The position numbers and the translations under genes were made by a program. DNA of 38,985 nucleotides, taken from NCBI GenBank assembly GCA_024276495.1, contig JAJRXC010000006.1, forward strand, positions 1 to 38,985. Direction: 5' to 3'. The notes under the pieces were generated by a model that worked only from the letters and a program-made list of their open reading frames with translations, had not been told where the DNA came from and ran no database searches. Below are positions 16,305-25,558 of the stretch, piece after piece. How positions within the stretch are numbered: position 1 is the first letter of the stretch; the number at the start of each line of letters is the position of its first letter. The DNA is from Actinomycetes bacterium. GTDB lineage: Bacteria; Actinomycetota; Acidimicrobiia; Acidimicrobiales; Aldehydirespiratoraceae.

Positions 16305-16820
16305 TCAATCGTCGTCGACCTCGTAGAGCACCTCGGCGATGGCGCGATCGACGGTCCACTCGTCGGGGGGCCGGTGGTGTTGCGCCGCCCAGGCCACGAC
16401 CAGCGGGTCGCTGCCGGCCAACTCGAGCATGTCGGCCCCGATCTCGGGATGGTGGAGATACAAACCGACCCGGCGGGTGAACCCGGTGCTCCTGATCCAC
16501 AGTCGGGAGGTGTCGTGGCCCGCGACCTTCGCCGACAGGGTCGCGATCACCCGCCCCCAGGTGCCGAGGTCGGCGTCGAGCTTGCCGATGTCGTGCAGCA
16601 ACGCCGCGGCCAGCACCGGCGCGGTCGCGTCGGCGCCAAGCCGCCGTTCGACCCGACGAGCCGCGTCGGCCGAGTGACGGCGATCGGGCCCGCTTTGACG
16701 GCACCAGAGCGCATGCTCCGCGGCGGACAGCACCGATTCGACCCACTCCCGGTCGGCCTGCGACGGCCCGCCGGGCCGGAGGGAACCGAAGAAACGTCGG
16801 GCCAGGTGCCGACCGCTCAC
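16305..16820 (-). CDS. HD-domain phosphohydrolase
   Basis: A 171-residue protein with an HD metal-dependent phosphohydrolase fold. Probable metal ligands are His in RRHSADAARRV, the His-Asp of LLHDIGK, His residues in LHHPEIGADML and AQHHRPP, and possibly the terminal acidic cluster. Its size suits a stand-alone small-substrate HD hydrolase and not a full HD-GYP domain; the substrate is not known. GTG start at 16820 overlaps the xerD stop (GTGA), so it is probably the last gene of the tlyA-xerD operon. The frame continues upstream in phase but only as antisense of xerD's coding sense. Confidence 0.82.
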   Translation of the reverse strand: MSGRHLARRFFGSLRPGGPSQADREWVESVLSAAEHALWCRQSGPDRRHSADAARRVERRLGADATAPVLAAALLHDIGKLDADLGTWGRVIATLSAKVAGHDTSRLWIRSTGFTRRVGLYLHHPEIGADMLELAGSDPLVVAWAAQHHRPPDEWTVDRAIAEVLYEVDDD

Positions 16821-17770
16821 GGAAGGGCCCCCGTCGCGCGCGGGTGGGCCGATCGATAGACGGCGACGAGACGTTCGGTCGAGACGAACGTGTAGATCTG
16901 GGTGGTCGAGATCGACGCGTGGCCGAGAAGCTCCTGCACGGTACGAATGTCGGCGCCGTGGTCGAGCATGTGAGTCGCGCACGAGTGCCGGAGGACGTGC
17001 GGGGTGAGACGGTCGGCGAGCCCCACCGACGCCCCGTGACGTCGCACCACCCCCCAGGCTCCCTGGCGGCTCAGCCGACCGCCGCGTTGGTTCAGGAACA
17101 CCGCGTCGGCATCGTCGCGTCGGGCCCAGCGCGCCGGCTCCATGGCCCCCCGCCCACCCGGGGCGAACCAGTCTTCGAGGGCCGCTGCGGCGTGGCGGCC
17201 GATCGGCACGATCCGTTCCCGGCTGCCCTTTCCGAGCACCCGGATCAGTCCGTCGTGGAGGTCGATGTCTCCCGACGACAGACCCACGAGCTCGGAGATT
17301 CGCACGCCGGTGCCGTAGAGCGTCTCGAGAATCGCCCGGTCGCGACGGGCGACCGGATCGTCACCCACCACCGACTCGATCAGGCCGGTGACCTCGTCGA
17401 GAGTGAGCGCCTTCGGAAGCCCTCTCGGCACCCGGGGCATCTCGACTTCGGCTGCGGGATCATCGACCCGGAGCTCCTCGGCCACCAGGAACCGGTGGAG
17501 CCCCCGGACCGCGACCAGGGTGCGGGTCACCGAGGCCGGCGCCAGCCCCTCCCCCACCAACACGTGCACGAACGCGATCACGTCGTCGGCGGTCGCATCC
17601 GCCAGGGCCCGGCCGCGCCGAGCGAGGTGATCCCGGTATCGGCTCAGGTCCCGGCGGTAGGCCGACAGCGTGTTGGCCGAGCGGCCCTTCTCCACCGCGA
17701 GCCAGACCAGGAAGTCCTCCGCGGCGGGTTCGAGCCGAGCGGACGAATCGGTGATCGCCCCGTCGGCCAT
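16817..17770 (-). CDS. xerD: Tyrosine recombinase XerD
   Basis: Resolves chromosome dimers at dif with XerC. The 317-residue protein has the N-terminal SAM-like core-binding domain (FLVWLAVEKGRSANTLSAY) and the catalytic domain with Arg157 (GTGVRISEL), Lys181 (GKGSRER), His258 and Arg261 (HVLRHSCATHML), His284 (LLGHASISTT) and nucleophile Tyr293 (QIYTF). All are intact. It is linked to pyrG and the NUDIX gene as in many actinobacteria, which supports XerD and not a mobile-element integrase. It starts at ATG 17770, 2 nt after the NUDIX stop. Confidence 0.94.
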   Translation of the reverse strand: MADGAITDSSARLEPAAEDFLVWLAVEKGRSANTLSAYRRDLSRYRDHLARRGRALADATADDVIAFVHVLVGEGLAPASVTRTLVAVRGLHRFLVAEELRVDDPAAEVEMPRVPRGLPKALTLDEVTGLIESVVGDDPVARRDRAILETLYGTGVRISELVGLSSGDIDLHDGLIRVLGKGSRERIVPIGRHAAAALEDWFAPGGRGAMEPARWARRDDADAVFLNQRGGRLSRQGAWGVVRRHGASVGLADRLTPHVLRHSCATHMLDHGADIRTVQELLGHASISTTQIYTFVSTERLVAVYRSAHPRATGALP

Positions 17771-17772
17771 GA

Positions 17773-18336
17773 TCAGCGCCCGAGGTGACGCAGCGCCGCG
17801 AGCAGGCCGATGATCGTCTTGGCGTCGACGATGCGGCCGGCTGACACCGCCGCTGCGACCTCGTCGAGCGGGACACGCTCGATGGTCATGTGCGCCTCTT
17901 CGGGGCCCTGCCGATCGAGGGGAACGGGATGGAGCCCGGTGGCGAGGAACACGTGGGAGTACTCGTCGGAGAACCCGACCGAGTTGTAGAACGTCGCGAG
18001 CGGCACCATCTCGTCGGCGCGCAGGCCGACCTCCTCGGCGAGCTCGCGCCGCGCGGTGAGGACCGGCGGCTCGTCGACGACATCGCGTTTGCCCGCGGGT
18101 ATCTCCAACAGGTCCTTTTCGACCGCGGCGCGGTACTGGCGAACCAGGACCACGTCGTCGCCGTCGACGGGCACGACACAGACGGCCCCGGGGTGGCGGA
18201 CGATGTCGCGGCTGATCACCTCGCCGTCGGGGGTCTCGAACTCTCCCTCGACCAGGGTGATGACATGACCGGCGTGGAGCTCGCGCTCGCGAAGACGGCG
18301 GAACCCCGACGGCGATCGAGGCCCCGGCTCGGTCAC
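17773..18336 (-). CDS. NUDIX hydrolase, ADP-ribose pyrophosphatase type
   Basis: Cleaves ADP-ribose or a related nucleoside diphosphate derivative. From GTG 18336 it has 187 residues. The Nudix helix is in the segment [13 protein letters not shown] followed by [12 protein letters not shown]. The N-terminal beta-sheet region ([18 protein letters not shown]...) and the [19 protein letters not shown] stretch are ADPRase-like. It corresponds in position to M. tuberculosis Rv1700, next to pyrG. The start overlaps the pyrG stop (GTGA). A longer in-phase frame extends antisense-like through pyrG and is rejected. Confidence 0.92.
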   Translation of the reverse strand: MTEPGPRSPSGFRRLRERELHAGHVITLVEGEFETPDGEVISRDIVRHPGAVCVVPVDGDDVVLVRQYRAAVEKDLLEIPAGKRDVVDEPPVLTARRELAEEVGLRADEMVPLATFYNSVGFSDEYSHVFLATGLHPVPLDRQGPEEAHMTIERVPLDEVAAAVSAGRIVDAKTIIGLLAALRHLGR

Positions 18337-19982
18337 GACTCGGCGGTTGCCGTGGCGTCGATGTCGATCAGCTGGGGATTTCGTCCTTCGGCCCGTTGCA
18401 TGGCGGCAGCCACGAACTCGCGAAACAGCGGCGACGGCCGATCGGGGCGGCTCTTGAACTCCGGGTGGGCCTGGGTGCCGATCCAGAACGGATGGTCGTC
18501 GAGCTCGATGAACTCGACGAGGCGGCCGTCGGGTGACTCGCCGGACAGCACGAGGTCGCTGGCCTCGAACCGGGCCCGATACTTCGGGTTGAACTCGTAG
18601 CGGTGCCGGTGGCGTTCGGAGACCACCTCCTCTCCATAGGCCTTCGCGACCCGCGACCCCGCCTTGAGCTGGGCCACATAGGCGCCGAGTCGCATCGTGC
18701 CACCCATGTCGGTGACGTCGCGTTGGCTCTCCATGAGATCGATCACCGGATGTGGGGTCCGCGCATCGAACTCGGTGGAGTTCGCTCCGGCCAAGTTGAG
18801 CGCGTTGCGGGCGTATTCGATCGTCATCACCTGCATCCCGAGACAGAGCCCGAGACACGGGACGTCGAACTCCCGGGCGTATGCGGCCGCGGCGATCTTT
18901 CCCTCCACGCCCCGCTCGCCGAAACCACCGGGAATGACGATGCCGTCGAGATCCTTCAGCCGTCCGGCGGCGAGAAGTCCTTCGACCTCCTCGGCCTGGA
19001 TCCACTCGATCTGGATGTCGGCCCCGTGGTGCAGGCCGCCGTGCTTGAGCGACTCCACCACCGAGAGGTAGGCGTCGGGAAGGCTGACGTACTTCCCGAT
19101 CAGCCCGATGCGCACCGGTGTCGTCGCCGCCGCGACCTTGGCGACGATCTCCCGCCACGGATCCAGATCGATCTCGTGCTCGTCGAGCCCGAGGATCTTG
19201 CAGACGTAGTCGTCGAGACCCTCCTCGTGCAGCACGAGAGGAATGTCATACAGGCTCGACGCATCGGCCGCGTTGACCACGCCGTCCATGGGGACGTCGC
19301 ACAGGTTCGAGATCTTGCGTCGCAGGTCGGCGCTGATCGGGTCGTCAGAACGGCAGATGATCGCGTCGGGCTGGATGCCCCGGCTGCGCAGCTCCGTGAC
19401 GGAATGCTGCGTCGGTTTCGTCTTCTGTTCCGCCGACGGGCCGATGTAGGGCACGAGGGTGACATGGATGTAGAAGACGTTCTCACGCCCGACGTCGAGC
19501 CGGAACTGACGAATCGCCTCGAGGAAGGGCAGGATCTCGATGTCGCCGACCGTGCCGCCCACCTCGGTGATGACGACATCCACGTCGTCGGCGACCAGCC
19601 GGTTGATCCGCCGCTTTATCTCGTTGGTGATGTGGGGAATGACCTGCACGGTCTTGCCGAGATAGTCACCTCGCCGTTCGGCCGCGATCACCGCGGAGTA
19701 GATCGAACCGGTCGTCGCGTTGGAGTCCTGCGTGAGGTTCTCGTCGACGAAACGTTCGTAGTGGCCCAGATCCAGATCGGTCTCCCCACCGTCGTCGGTG
19801 ACGAAGACCTCTCCGTGCTCGAACGGGTTCATGGTGCCCGGATCGACGTTGAGATACGGATCCAGCTTCTGCATGCTGACCCGAAGACCCCGGGCCTTGA
19901 GCAGTCGCCCGAGCGACGAACCGCTGAGCCCCTTTCCGAGGCCGCTCACGACTCCGCCGGTCACAAAGATGTGCTTCGTCAT
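18333..19982 (-). CDS. pyrG: CTP synthase
   Basis: Amidates UTP to CTP using glutamine. The 549-residue protein starts [18 protein letters not shown], with the synthetase P-loop-like segment. The class I glutamine amidotransferase domain occupies about residues 290-535 with nucleophile Cys380 (CLGLCLGMQ), His506 and Glu508 (AHPEF). ATG at 19982 is chosen; 49 further upstream codons are open but lack similarity. A TATGTT box stands 9 nt before the ATG and may be an internal promoter. The gap to recN is 55 nt. A short hydrophilic C-terminal tail follows the catalytic core. Confidence 0.96.
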   Translation of the reverse strand: MTKHIFVTGGVVSGLGKGLSGSSLGRLLKARGLRVSMQKLDPYLNVDPGTMNPFEHGEVFVTDDGGETDLDLGHYERFVDENLTQDSNATTGSIYSAVIAAERRGDYLGKTVQVIPHITNEIKRRINRLVADDVDVVITEVGGTVGDIEILPFLEAIRQFRLDVGRENVFYIHVTLVPYIGPSAEQKTKPTQHSVTELRSRGIQPDAIICRSDDPISADLRRKISNLCDVPMDGVVNAADASSLYDIPLVLHEEGLDDYVCKILGLDEHEIDLDPWREIVAKVAAATTPVRIGLIGKYVSLPDAYLSVVESLKHGGLHHGADIQIEWIQAEEVEGLLAAGRLKDLDGIVIPGGFGERGVEGKIAAAAYAREFDVPCLGLCLGMQVMTIEYARNALNLAGANSTEFDARTPHPVIDLMESQRDVTDMGGTMRLGAYVAQLKAGSRVAKAYGEEVVSERHRHRYEFNPKYRARFEASDLVLSGESPDGRLVEFIELDDHPFWIGTQAHPEFKSRPDRPSPLFREFVAAAMQRAEGRNPQLIDIDATATAES

Positions 19983-20037
19983 CGGGAACTCAACATAACG
20001 AATCGCGGCACCGGTGGCGCGCACGGAGGAGACATTC

Positions 20038-21612
20038 CTATGAACGCCCGGCGTCGAGGAGCTCGACCGCGTGTTCGCGAGCCACATCGGAGTCGGGGGA
20101 ACCCGACAGCATCCGGCTGACCTCGACAACGCGGGACTCCCGGTCGAGCAGCGTCGCCGCGCTCATGGTCGTCCCGTCGACCTCGGTCTTGAAGATGGCG
20201 ACATGGTGATCGGCGACCGCGGCGACCTGGGCGAGGTGTGACACCACCAGCACCTGGTGGGTCTCGGCCAGTCGGGCGAGCGACGCGCCGACCGTGTTGG
20301 CCGCGGTCCCACCGATGCCGGCGTCGACCTCGTCGAACACCAGGGTGGGTGGACCGGCGCTGAGCACGAGACGCAACGCGAGCATCGTGCGGGCCAGCTC
20401 GCCGCCCGATGCCACCTTCGCCAACGGTTGTGGCTCGTGGCCGACGTTGGCGGCCAGTCGGAACACGACGTCGTCGCCCGCGGGCCCGTCGACGGAGACC
20501 TCGAGCCGGGCACCGACCATCGCCAGGCCCTGGAGGTGGGCCTCGACCGCGGCGGCCAGACGAGGCGCGGCGGCGAGCCGCGCCGCCCGAACCCGGGCCT
20601 GTTCGACCTCGAGGTTCTCGAGCAGTTCGACGCGGCGACGGTCGAGCTCCTCGGCCCGCTCGTCGTGGCTGCGCAACTCGGCCAGCCGCGCCGCGGACTC
20701 GCGCGCGAACTCCGCCACCTCGGCGAGATCGCTGCCGTACTTGCGGCGCAGCTCGCGCAACAACGCCCGCCGTTCCCGCAACGCGGCGAGACGTTCGGGA
20801 TCGTCCTCGATCGACTCGGCCCGCTCACGGATCTCGGCGGCGAGATCGGCCAACTCGGCGGCCACCGAACGAAGCCGTTCCTCGATGTCGACGAACGGCG
20901 GCCGACCCTCGAGCGCGGCGAGGGCTTCGGCGACCGCGCCGGCTGCCGCGCCGTCGGCGTCGAGGAGGCCGGTGGTGAGGGCCGCCGCTTCACGATGGGC
21001 GGTCGCGTCGGCCAGCAGATCCTCCTCACGATCGAGCTGCCGGTCCTCGTCGGGGCCCGTCACGGCGGCGGCCTCGATCTCGTCGAGTTGGTGCTGAAGG
21101 AGGTCGATCTCTCGGGCTCGGGCCCGCTCGTCGCCACCGAGCTCGGCCAGCGCCGCGTCGACGGCCCGCAGGTCGTCGACCAGGGCGGTCAGCGTCGCGG
21201 TGTCGATCGCGCCGAACCGGTCGAGGGCCGCCCGCTGCACCGGCCCCTTCAACAACGACTGATGCGCATGTTGGCCGTGGAGATCGACGAGATCGGCGCC
21301 GTGTTCGCTCAACGCGGCCACCGTGGCGAGACGGCCGTTGAGGTAGACCCGGGAGCGACCGTCGCGCGGGATCACCCGGCGCACGACGATCTCCTCGTCG
21401 TCGTGCACGAAACGACCCTCGATCTCGGCCTCGTCGGCTCCCGGCCGGACCAGCGACGCGTCGGCCCGTCCGCCGGTGAGGAGGTCGATCGCACCGACGA
21501 TGAGGGTCTTGCCGGCACCGGTCTCGCCGGTGACCGCCGTCATCCCGGGGCCGAGCACGAGCGACAGCTCGTGGATGACGCCCAGGTCGCGCACGACGAG
21601 TTCGATCAGCAC
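20038..21612 (-). CDS. recN: DNA repair protein RecN
   Basis: SMC-like ATPase acting at double-strand breaks. The 524-residue protein has Walker A GETGAGKT (residues 29-36), a long central coiled-coil (about 140-350, rich in Glu, Ala, Arg and Leu), the ABC signature [15 protein letters not shown] and Walker [14 protein letters not shown]. It starts at GTG 21612, 36 nt after nadK. The length is slightly below the usual 550-590 residues, the difference lying in the coiled coil. The tlyA-nadK-recN order is conserved in actinobacteria. Confidence 0.95.
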   Translation of the reverse strand: MLIELVVRDLGVIHELSLVLGPGMTAVTGETGAGKTLIVGAIDLLTGGRADASLVRPGADEAEIEGRFVHDDEEIVVRRVIPRDGRSRVYLNGRLATVAALSEHGADLVDLHGQHAHQSLLKGPVQRAALDRFGAIDTATLTALVDDLRAVDAALAELGGDERARAREIDLLQHQLDEIEAAAVTGPDEDRQLDREEDLLADATAHREAAALTTGLLDADGAAAGAVAEALAALEGRPPFVDIEERLRSVAAELADLAAEIRERAESIEDDPERLAALRERRALLRELRRKYGSDLAEVAEFARESAARLAELRSHDERAEELDRRRVELLENLEVEQARVRAARLAAAPRLAAAVEAHLQGLAMVGARLEVSVDGPAGDDVVFRLAANVGHEPQPLAKVASGGELARTMLALRLVLSAGPPTLVFDEVDAGIGGTAANTVGASLARLAETHQVLVVSHLAQVAAVADHHVAIFKTEVDGTTMSAATLLDRESRVVEVSRMLSGSPDSDVAREHAVELLDAGRS

Positions 21613-21648
21613 CGGCCCGGTCCCGGTCGGTGGCGGATGAGCGTGGGG

Positions 21649-22500
21649 CTAGCGATCATTGAGTCCGAACTTCGCCTTCAGTACGCGGTGGAAACGGCGG
21701 GGCCCGAACGAGACCAGCCGGGCCGAGTGGGGAGCCGACGTGCACTCGATGGTGTCGCCGTCTCCCACGACCGACACCCTACGACCGTCCACTGACACTG
21801 TCGCCGGGCGATGACCGTCGACGGTGAGCCGGATGCGGGTCGTCGGCGCCAGCACCAGCGACCGGTCGAACAACATGTGCGGCGAGACCGGGGTCAACAA
21901 CAAGGCGGGATAGCCGGGCTCGATGATCGGGCCGCGCGCGGAGAACGCGTACGCCGTCGACCCGGTCGGACTGGCCACGATCAACCCGTCGGCCGCGTAG
22001 GTCGTGAAGAACTCGCCGTCGAGCTCGACGGCCAACCGGATCGTGTTGACCTCCGCCGAACGTTCGACCACCGCCTCGTTGAGGGCGACATGGCTCGTCG
22101 ACTCGCCACCCGAGGAGACGGTCACCTTCACCAGCATGCGTTCGTCGAAGTGGTGCTCGCCGGCGAGCGTGCGGGCGACGGCCTGGCGGGCCTCGGCCGG
22201 TTCGACCTCGGTGAGATAGCCGAGTTGACCGTGGTTGACGCCGAGTATCGGAACCGACGACTCGCCGAGCAACTCGACCGCCCGCAGGATCGAACCGTCG
22301 CCGCCGAGCGTGACCACGAGATCCAACCCCTCGGCGAAAACCGCAGGATCGACCCGGAGCTCGTCCAGCCCGCTCACCTCGGCGTCGGCCTCCGGGACCC
22401 GGATCACGTGACCCTCACCGGTCAGCCACGCGGCGAGATCACGGGCATGAGCCGATGCCTCCCGTCGACCGAGATGGACGATCAGCCCGATGTCGGCCAT
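21649..22500 (-). CDS. nadK: NAD kinase
   Basis: Phosphorylates NAD to NADP. From ATG 22500 it is 283 residues with the GGDG motif at 66-69 (VTLGGDGSILRA). It then has LGVNHGQLGYLTEV, the NE/D motif in HVALNEAVVER, and the ASPTGSTAYAFSARGPI segment. The start overlaps the tlyA stop by one base (TGATG). Upstream in-phase codons overlap tlyA and are not needed. Confidence 0.95.
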   Translation of the reverse strand: MADIGLIVHLGRREASAHARDLAAWLTGEGHVIRVPEADAEVSGLDELRVDPAVFAEGLDLVVTLGGDGSILRAVELLGESSVPILGVNHGQLGYLTEVEPAEARQAVARTLAGEHHFDERMLVKVTVSSGGESTSHVALNEAVVERSAEVNTIRLAVELDGEFFTTYAADGLIVASPTGSTAYAFSARGPIIEPGYPALLLTPVSPHMLFDRSLVLAPTTRIRLTVDGHRPATVSVDGRRVSVVGDGDTIECTSAPHSARLVSFGPRRFHRVLKAKFGLNDR

Positions 22501-23303
22501 CAGCGGGCCCCGGCCTCGTCGAGCGCGCCGTCGATCAGACGGTCGAGCGCGGGAACGGCCCGGGCCGTCCGCTCGACATGGATCAGGAACTCGACGTTGC
22601 CGTCGCCACCGGTGAGGGGTGAGGTCATGACGCCCATGATGGCCGCTCCCCGCTCCCGGAGCGCGGTACAGACCTCGGTCAGGGTCCGTCGCCACACGTC
22701 GGGGTCGCGAATCACACCCCTCCCCCGGTCGGCTTCGGCCTTTCCCGCCTCGAACTGCGGCTTGACGAGCAGCACGAGCGTCCCGTCGTCGATGGTCAGG
22801 TCGAGCAGGGAGGCGACGACGGTCCGCAACGAGATGAAGGACAGGTCACCGACCAGGACATCACCGGGGCCGCCGACGCCGGCCGGATCCAGACCCCGCA
22901 CCGTGGTCTGCTCGTGCACCGCGACCCGTGGGTCGGCCCGGATTCGCTCGTGCAACTGGTTGCGACCGACATCGATCGCGACGACCTGCGCGGCCCCGGC
23001 CTGCAGGGCGCAGTCGGTGAACCCACCCGTCGACGAACCGGCATCGATCACCCGACGTCCGACCAGCGAGACACCGAACCGTTCCAACGCCGCGGCCAGC
23101 TTCTCACCCCCACGAGACACGAAACGGGGCCCATCGCCCCTCAGCTCGATCGCGTCGCCGGGATCGACCTGTCGGGACGGCTTGTCGGCGATCGCCCCAC
23201 CCACGGTCACCTTCCCGCGCGTGATCATCGCCTGGGCCTGTGATCGACTCGTCGCCAGCGACCGCCGGACCATCTCGGTGTCGAGGCGGCGTCGGCGGCT
23301 CAC
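22500..23303 (-). CDS. tlyA: 16S/23S rRNA 2'-O-methyltransferase TlyA
   Basis: S4 domain followed by an RrmJ-like methyltransferase. From GTG 23303 it is 267 residues, essentially the length of M. tuberculosis TlyA (268). The S4 part includes RRRRLDTEMVRRSLATSRSQ. SAM motif I is VIDAGSSTGGFTDCAL, followed by VVAIDVGRNQL, GDLSFISLRTV and LVKPQFEAGK. The 2'-O-ribose methylation it performs underlies capreomycin sensitivity in mycobacteria. An in-phase GTG at 23348 would add 15 residues with no similarity. First gene of the operon to the HD gene. Confidence 0.94.
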   Translation of the reverse strand: MSRRRRLDTEMVRRSLATSRSQAQAMITRGKVTVGGAIADKPSRQVDPGDAIELRGDGPRFVSRGGEKLAAALERFGVSLVGRRVIDAGSSTGGFTDCALQAGAAQVVAIDVGRNQLHERIRADPRVAVHEQTTVRGLDPAGVGGPGDVLVGDLSFISLRTVVASLLDLTIDDGTLVLLVKPQFEAGKAEADRGRGVIRDPDVWRRTLTEVCTALRERGAAIMGVMTSPLTGGDGNVEFLIHVERTARAVPALDRLIDGALDEAGAR

Positions 23304-23346
23304 CTTTCGTCCACCGGAACCTCCACGGAACACGAGCGATTCGACC

Positions 23347-23352
23347 ACTGTA
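23347..23352 (-). promoter_or_regulatory. Candidate -10 box for tlyA
   Basis: TACAGT on the minus strand lies 43 nt before the preferred tlyA start. It would give a leader of roughly 35 nt containing GGAGG and GGTGGA. Confidence 0.3.
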
Positions 23353-23367
23353 CGCGGTGCACCTCCC

Positions 23368-23373
23368 TAACAT
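23368..23373 (+). promoter_or_regulatory. Candidate -10 box for the MoxR-DUF58-transglutaminase operon
   Basis: TAACAT in the divergent gap would give transcription from about 23380 and a 50-nt leader with AAGGA before the moxR ATG. No good -35 lies at 17-nt spacing. Confidence 0.3.
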
Positions 23374-23380
23374 GGTCAAA

Positions 23381-23394
23381 GTGTCGATTGACAC
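23381..23394. promoter_or_regulatory. Palindrome GTGTC-GATT-GACAC, possible operator
   Basis: A perfect 5-bp inverted repeat with a 4-bp centre stands immediately downstream of the inferred start of the moxR transcript. It could bind a repressor or form a small hairpin. No second copy was noticed nearby. Confidence 0.3.
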
Positions 23395-23430
23395 GCAAGT
23401 ATCGACGAGCCCGGGAATGAAAAGGAAACC

Positions 23431-24414
23431 ATGGCGGTAGATGCAGAGGATGCGATCCGAGCGCAGGTCACCGGCTTCCAAAACGACTTCGAAAGGATCG
23501 TCTCGAGCGTCGAGCAGGTGGTGAAGGGCAAGTCCGACGTGGTCCGCCTCGCCGTCACCTGCATGCTCGCCGACGGCCACCTCCTGGTCGAGGACGTTCC
23601 CGGTGTCGGGAAGACCTCGTTGGCCCGGGCCCTCGCCGAGACGATCGACGGCACGCTCCAGCGAATCCAGTTCACCCCCGATCTCCTCCCGACCGACGTC
23701 ACCGGCGTCCAGATCTACAGCCAGGGCGAGAACAGCTTCGAGTTCCACGACGGCCCGGTGTTCGCCAACGTCGTCGTCGCCGACGAGATCAACCGTGCAT
23801 CCCCGAAGACGCAAGCCGCCCTCCTGGAGGTCATGGAGGAGCACCAGGTCACCGTCGACGGCGCGCCGCGCCCGGTTCCCGAGCCGTTCATCGTCCTCGC
23901 GACCCAGAACCCGATCGAGCTCGACGGCACCTACGAGTTGCCGGAAGCCCAACTCGACCGATTCCTCATGCGACTCCACATCGGCTACCCCGACGTCGAC
24001 GCCGAGATGGAGATCCTCGACCAGCACGAGAAACGATGGAACCGCAACGAGCTCGACCCGGTCGTCGACACGCGACGGTTCGCCCAGATGACCCGGATCG
24101 CCGATGAGATCCACGTCGGACCGCTGGTGAAGGAGTACCTGGTCACCCTGTCCCACGCGACGCGGGCCCATCCCGACGTCCGCATCGGCGCGAGCCCCCG
24201 GGGAACCATCGCGCTCGCCAACGCGGCCCGGGCCTGGGCCGCCGGCAACGGACGCCACTTCGTCGCTCCCGACGACGTCCGGCTCATGGCCCCGCACATC
24301 CTCCCCCACCGCATCATCGTGACTCCCGAGTCCGAGCTCCGAGGCCTGACCGGCAGCACCATCGTGAGTGAGGTGCTCAGCCAGACGCCGGTCGACGAGA
24401 CCACCCGGAGCTGA
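23431..24414 (+). CDS. MoxR-family AAA+ ATPase
   Basis: A 327-residue chaperone-like ATPase. Walker A is VPGVGKTS (residues 56-63), Walker B VVADEINRASPKTQ, and sensor 1 is in FIVLATQNPIE. A MoxR-type lid domain follows with SPRGTIALANAARAWA. MoxR proteins help assemble or activate partner complexes, often with a VWA/DUF58 protein encoded next door. AAGGA lies five bases before ATG 23431. The DUF58 gene begins 4 nt after the stop, so the two form the usual pair. Confidence 0.94.
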   Translation: MAVDAEDAIRAQVTGFQNDFERIVSSVEQVVKGKSDVVRLAVTCMLADGHLLVEDVPGVGKTSLARALAETIDGTLQRIQFTPDLLPTDVTGVQIYSQGENSFEFHDGPVFANVVVADEINRASPKTQAALLEVMEEHQVTVDGAPRPVPEPFIVLATQNPIELDGTYELPEAQLDRFLMRLHIGYPDVDAEMEILDQHEKRWNRNELDPVVDTRRFAQMTRIADEIHVGPLVKEYLVTLSHATRAHPDVRIGASPRGTIALANAARAWAAGNGRHFVAPDDVRLMAPHILPHRIIVTPESELRGLTGSTIVSEVLSQTPVDETTRS

Positions 24415-24418
24415 ACCG

Positions 24419-25558
24419 GTGACGCCGGCCGGCCGCGGCACCCTCGTCACCGGCCTTCTGATCTCCCTCAGCGGCTTCTACCTGGGCTATCCACCACTGT
24501 TCTCCATGGGGGCGACACTGGTCGCAGCCGTTATCGCCGCGCTGTTGATGGTCGGCCGGCCCCCGAACCTCTCCACCTCCCGCGAAGTCCACCCCGACCG
24601 GGTCACCGCCGGCGAAACGGTCGTCGCCGAGCTGACGATCACCAACACGGGGCGTCGCGCGAGCGGATCCTCCCACGGACGAGAACACGTCGGTGACGAC
24701 ACGATCCGCGTGAGCCTGCCATCGCTCGACCCCGGAGAATCGATCGTGATCTCCAACGAGATCGACGTGCAACGCCGGGGCATCATCCAGGTCGGACCAC
24801 TCACGGTCCGCCGCGGCGACCCGCTCGGGCTCGCCCACCGGGGCGACATCACCTCACAGCTGAGCCGAGTCGTCGTGCATCCGAGGGTCCACGACATCTC
24901 GCCGTTTCCGGCCGGCATCCGACGCGATCTGGAGGGCCTGCCGTCGGGCGAGGCCTCCGAAGGGGGCATCACCTTCTCGAACCTGCGCGAGTACGTGCCC
25001 GGTGACGACCTCCGGCTCGTGCACTGGCGCTCGTCGGCCCATGCCGGCTCGCTCATGGTGCGCCACAACATCGATGTGAATCGCCCGCGAACCACCGTCA
25101 TCCTCGACACCTCCCGCGGGCTCTACGACCACGAATCGTTCGAGGACGCGGTACGAGCCGCGGCCAGCGTCGTGGTGGCCGCGATGACCCGCCGGTTCCC
25201 GTTCACCCTGCACACGGCCGACGGCAAGATGATCGACGACCGGTCGTCTCCGCTGGCGGTGATGGACTTCCTCGCCGCGATCGAACCGAACGACGACGAG
25301 GACTTCGATCTCGGCCGGGCCGCGGTGGCGGCGAGCCGCGATCCGGCCGGGCTCTCGTGTGCCGCGATCACCGGACGAGCCGGCGTCGATGCGCTCCAGA
25401 GCCTCGGCCCGGTCCGAACCCGTTTCGAACAGCTCACCCTGGTTCGCATGGGAAGCCGCGGTGCGGCCGAGATCCACGAGCTCGCCGGGGCCGTGTTGAT
25501 CAACGCGAAGACCTCGCTCGACTTCGCCCAGGCCTGGAATCGAAGGATGCGGCGATGA
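24419..25558 (+). CDS. DUF58 (VWA-like) membrane-associated protein
   Basis: A 379-residue partner of the MoxR ATPase. Two helices at about 10-45 anchor it. The DUF58 hallmark FSNLREYVPGDDLRLVHWRSSA is followed by a VWA-like fold beginning TTVILDTSRGL. The start is GTG 24419 with GGAG about 8 nt upstream. The stop overlaps the ATG of the transglutaminase-like gene (ATGA). The moxR / DUF58 / transglutaminase set is widespread and thought to act in cell-envelope processes, though its exact role is not settled. Confidence 0.9.
   Translation: MTPAGRGTLVTGLLISLSGFYLGYPPLFSMGATLVAAVIAALLMVGRPPNLSTSREVHPDRVTAGETVVAELTITNTGRRASGSSHGREHVGDDTIRVSLPSLDPGESIVISNEIDVQRRGIIQVGPLTVRRGDPLGLAHRGDITSQLSRVVVHPRVHDISPFPAGIRRDLEGLPSGEASEGGITFSNLREYVPGDDLRLVHWRSSAHAGSLMVRHNIDVNRPRTTVILDTSRGLYDHESFEDAVRAAASVVVAAMTRRFPFTLHTADGKMIDDRSSPLAVMDFLAAIEPNDDEDFDLGRAAVAASRDPAGLSCAAITGRAGVDALQSLGPVRTRFEQLTLVRMGSRGAAEIHELAGAVLINAKTSLDFAQAWNRRMRR

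Noticed and set aside
17773-19158. A 461-residue frame that would fuse extra N-terminal sequence to the NUDIX protein
   Set aside because: The added part is Arg/Gly-rich noise inside pyrG. The GTG at 18336 overlapping the pyrG stop gives a full-length NUDIX protein.
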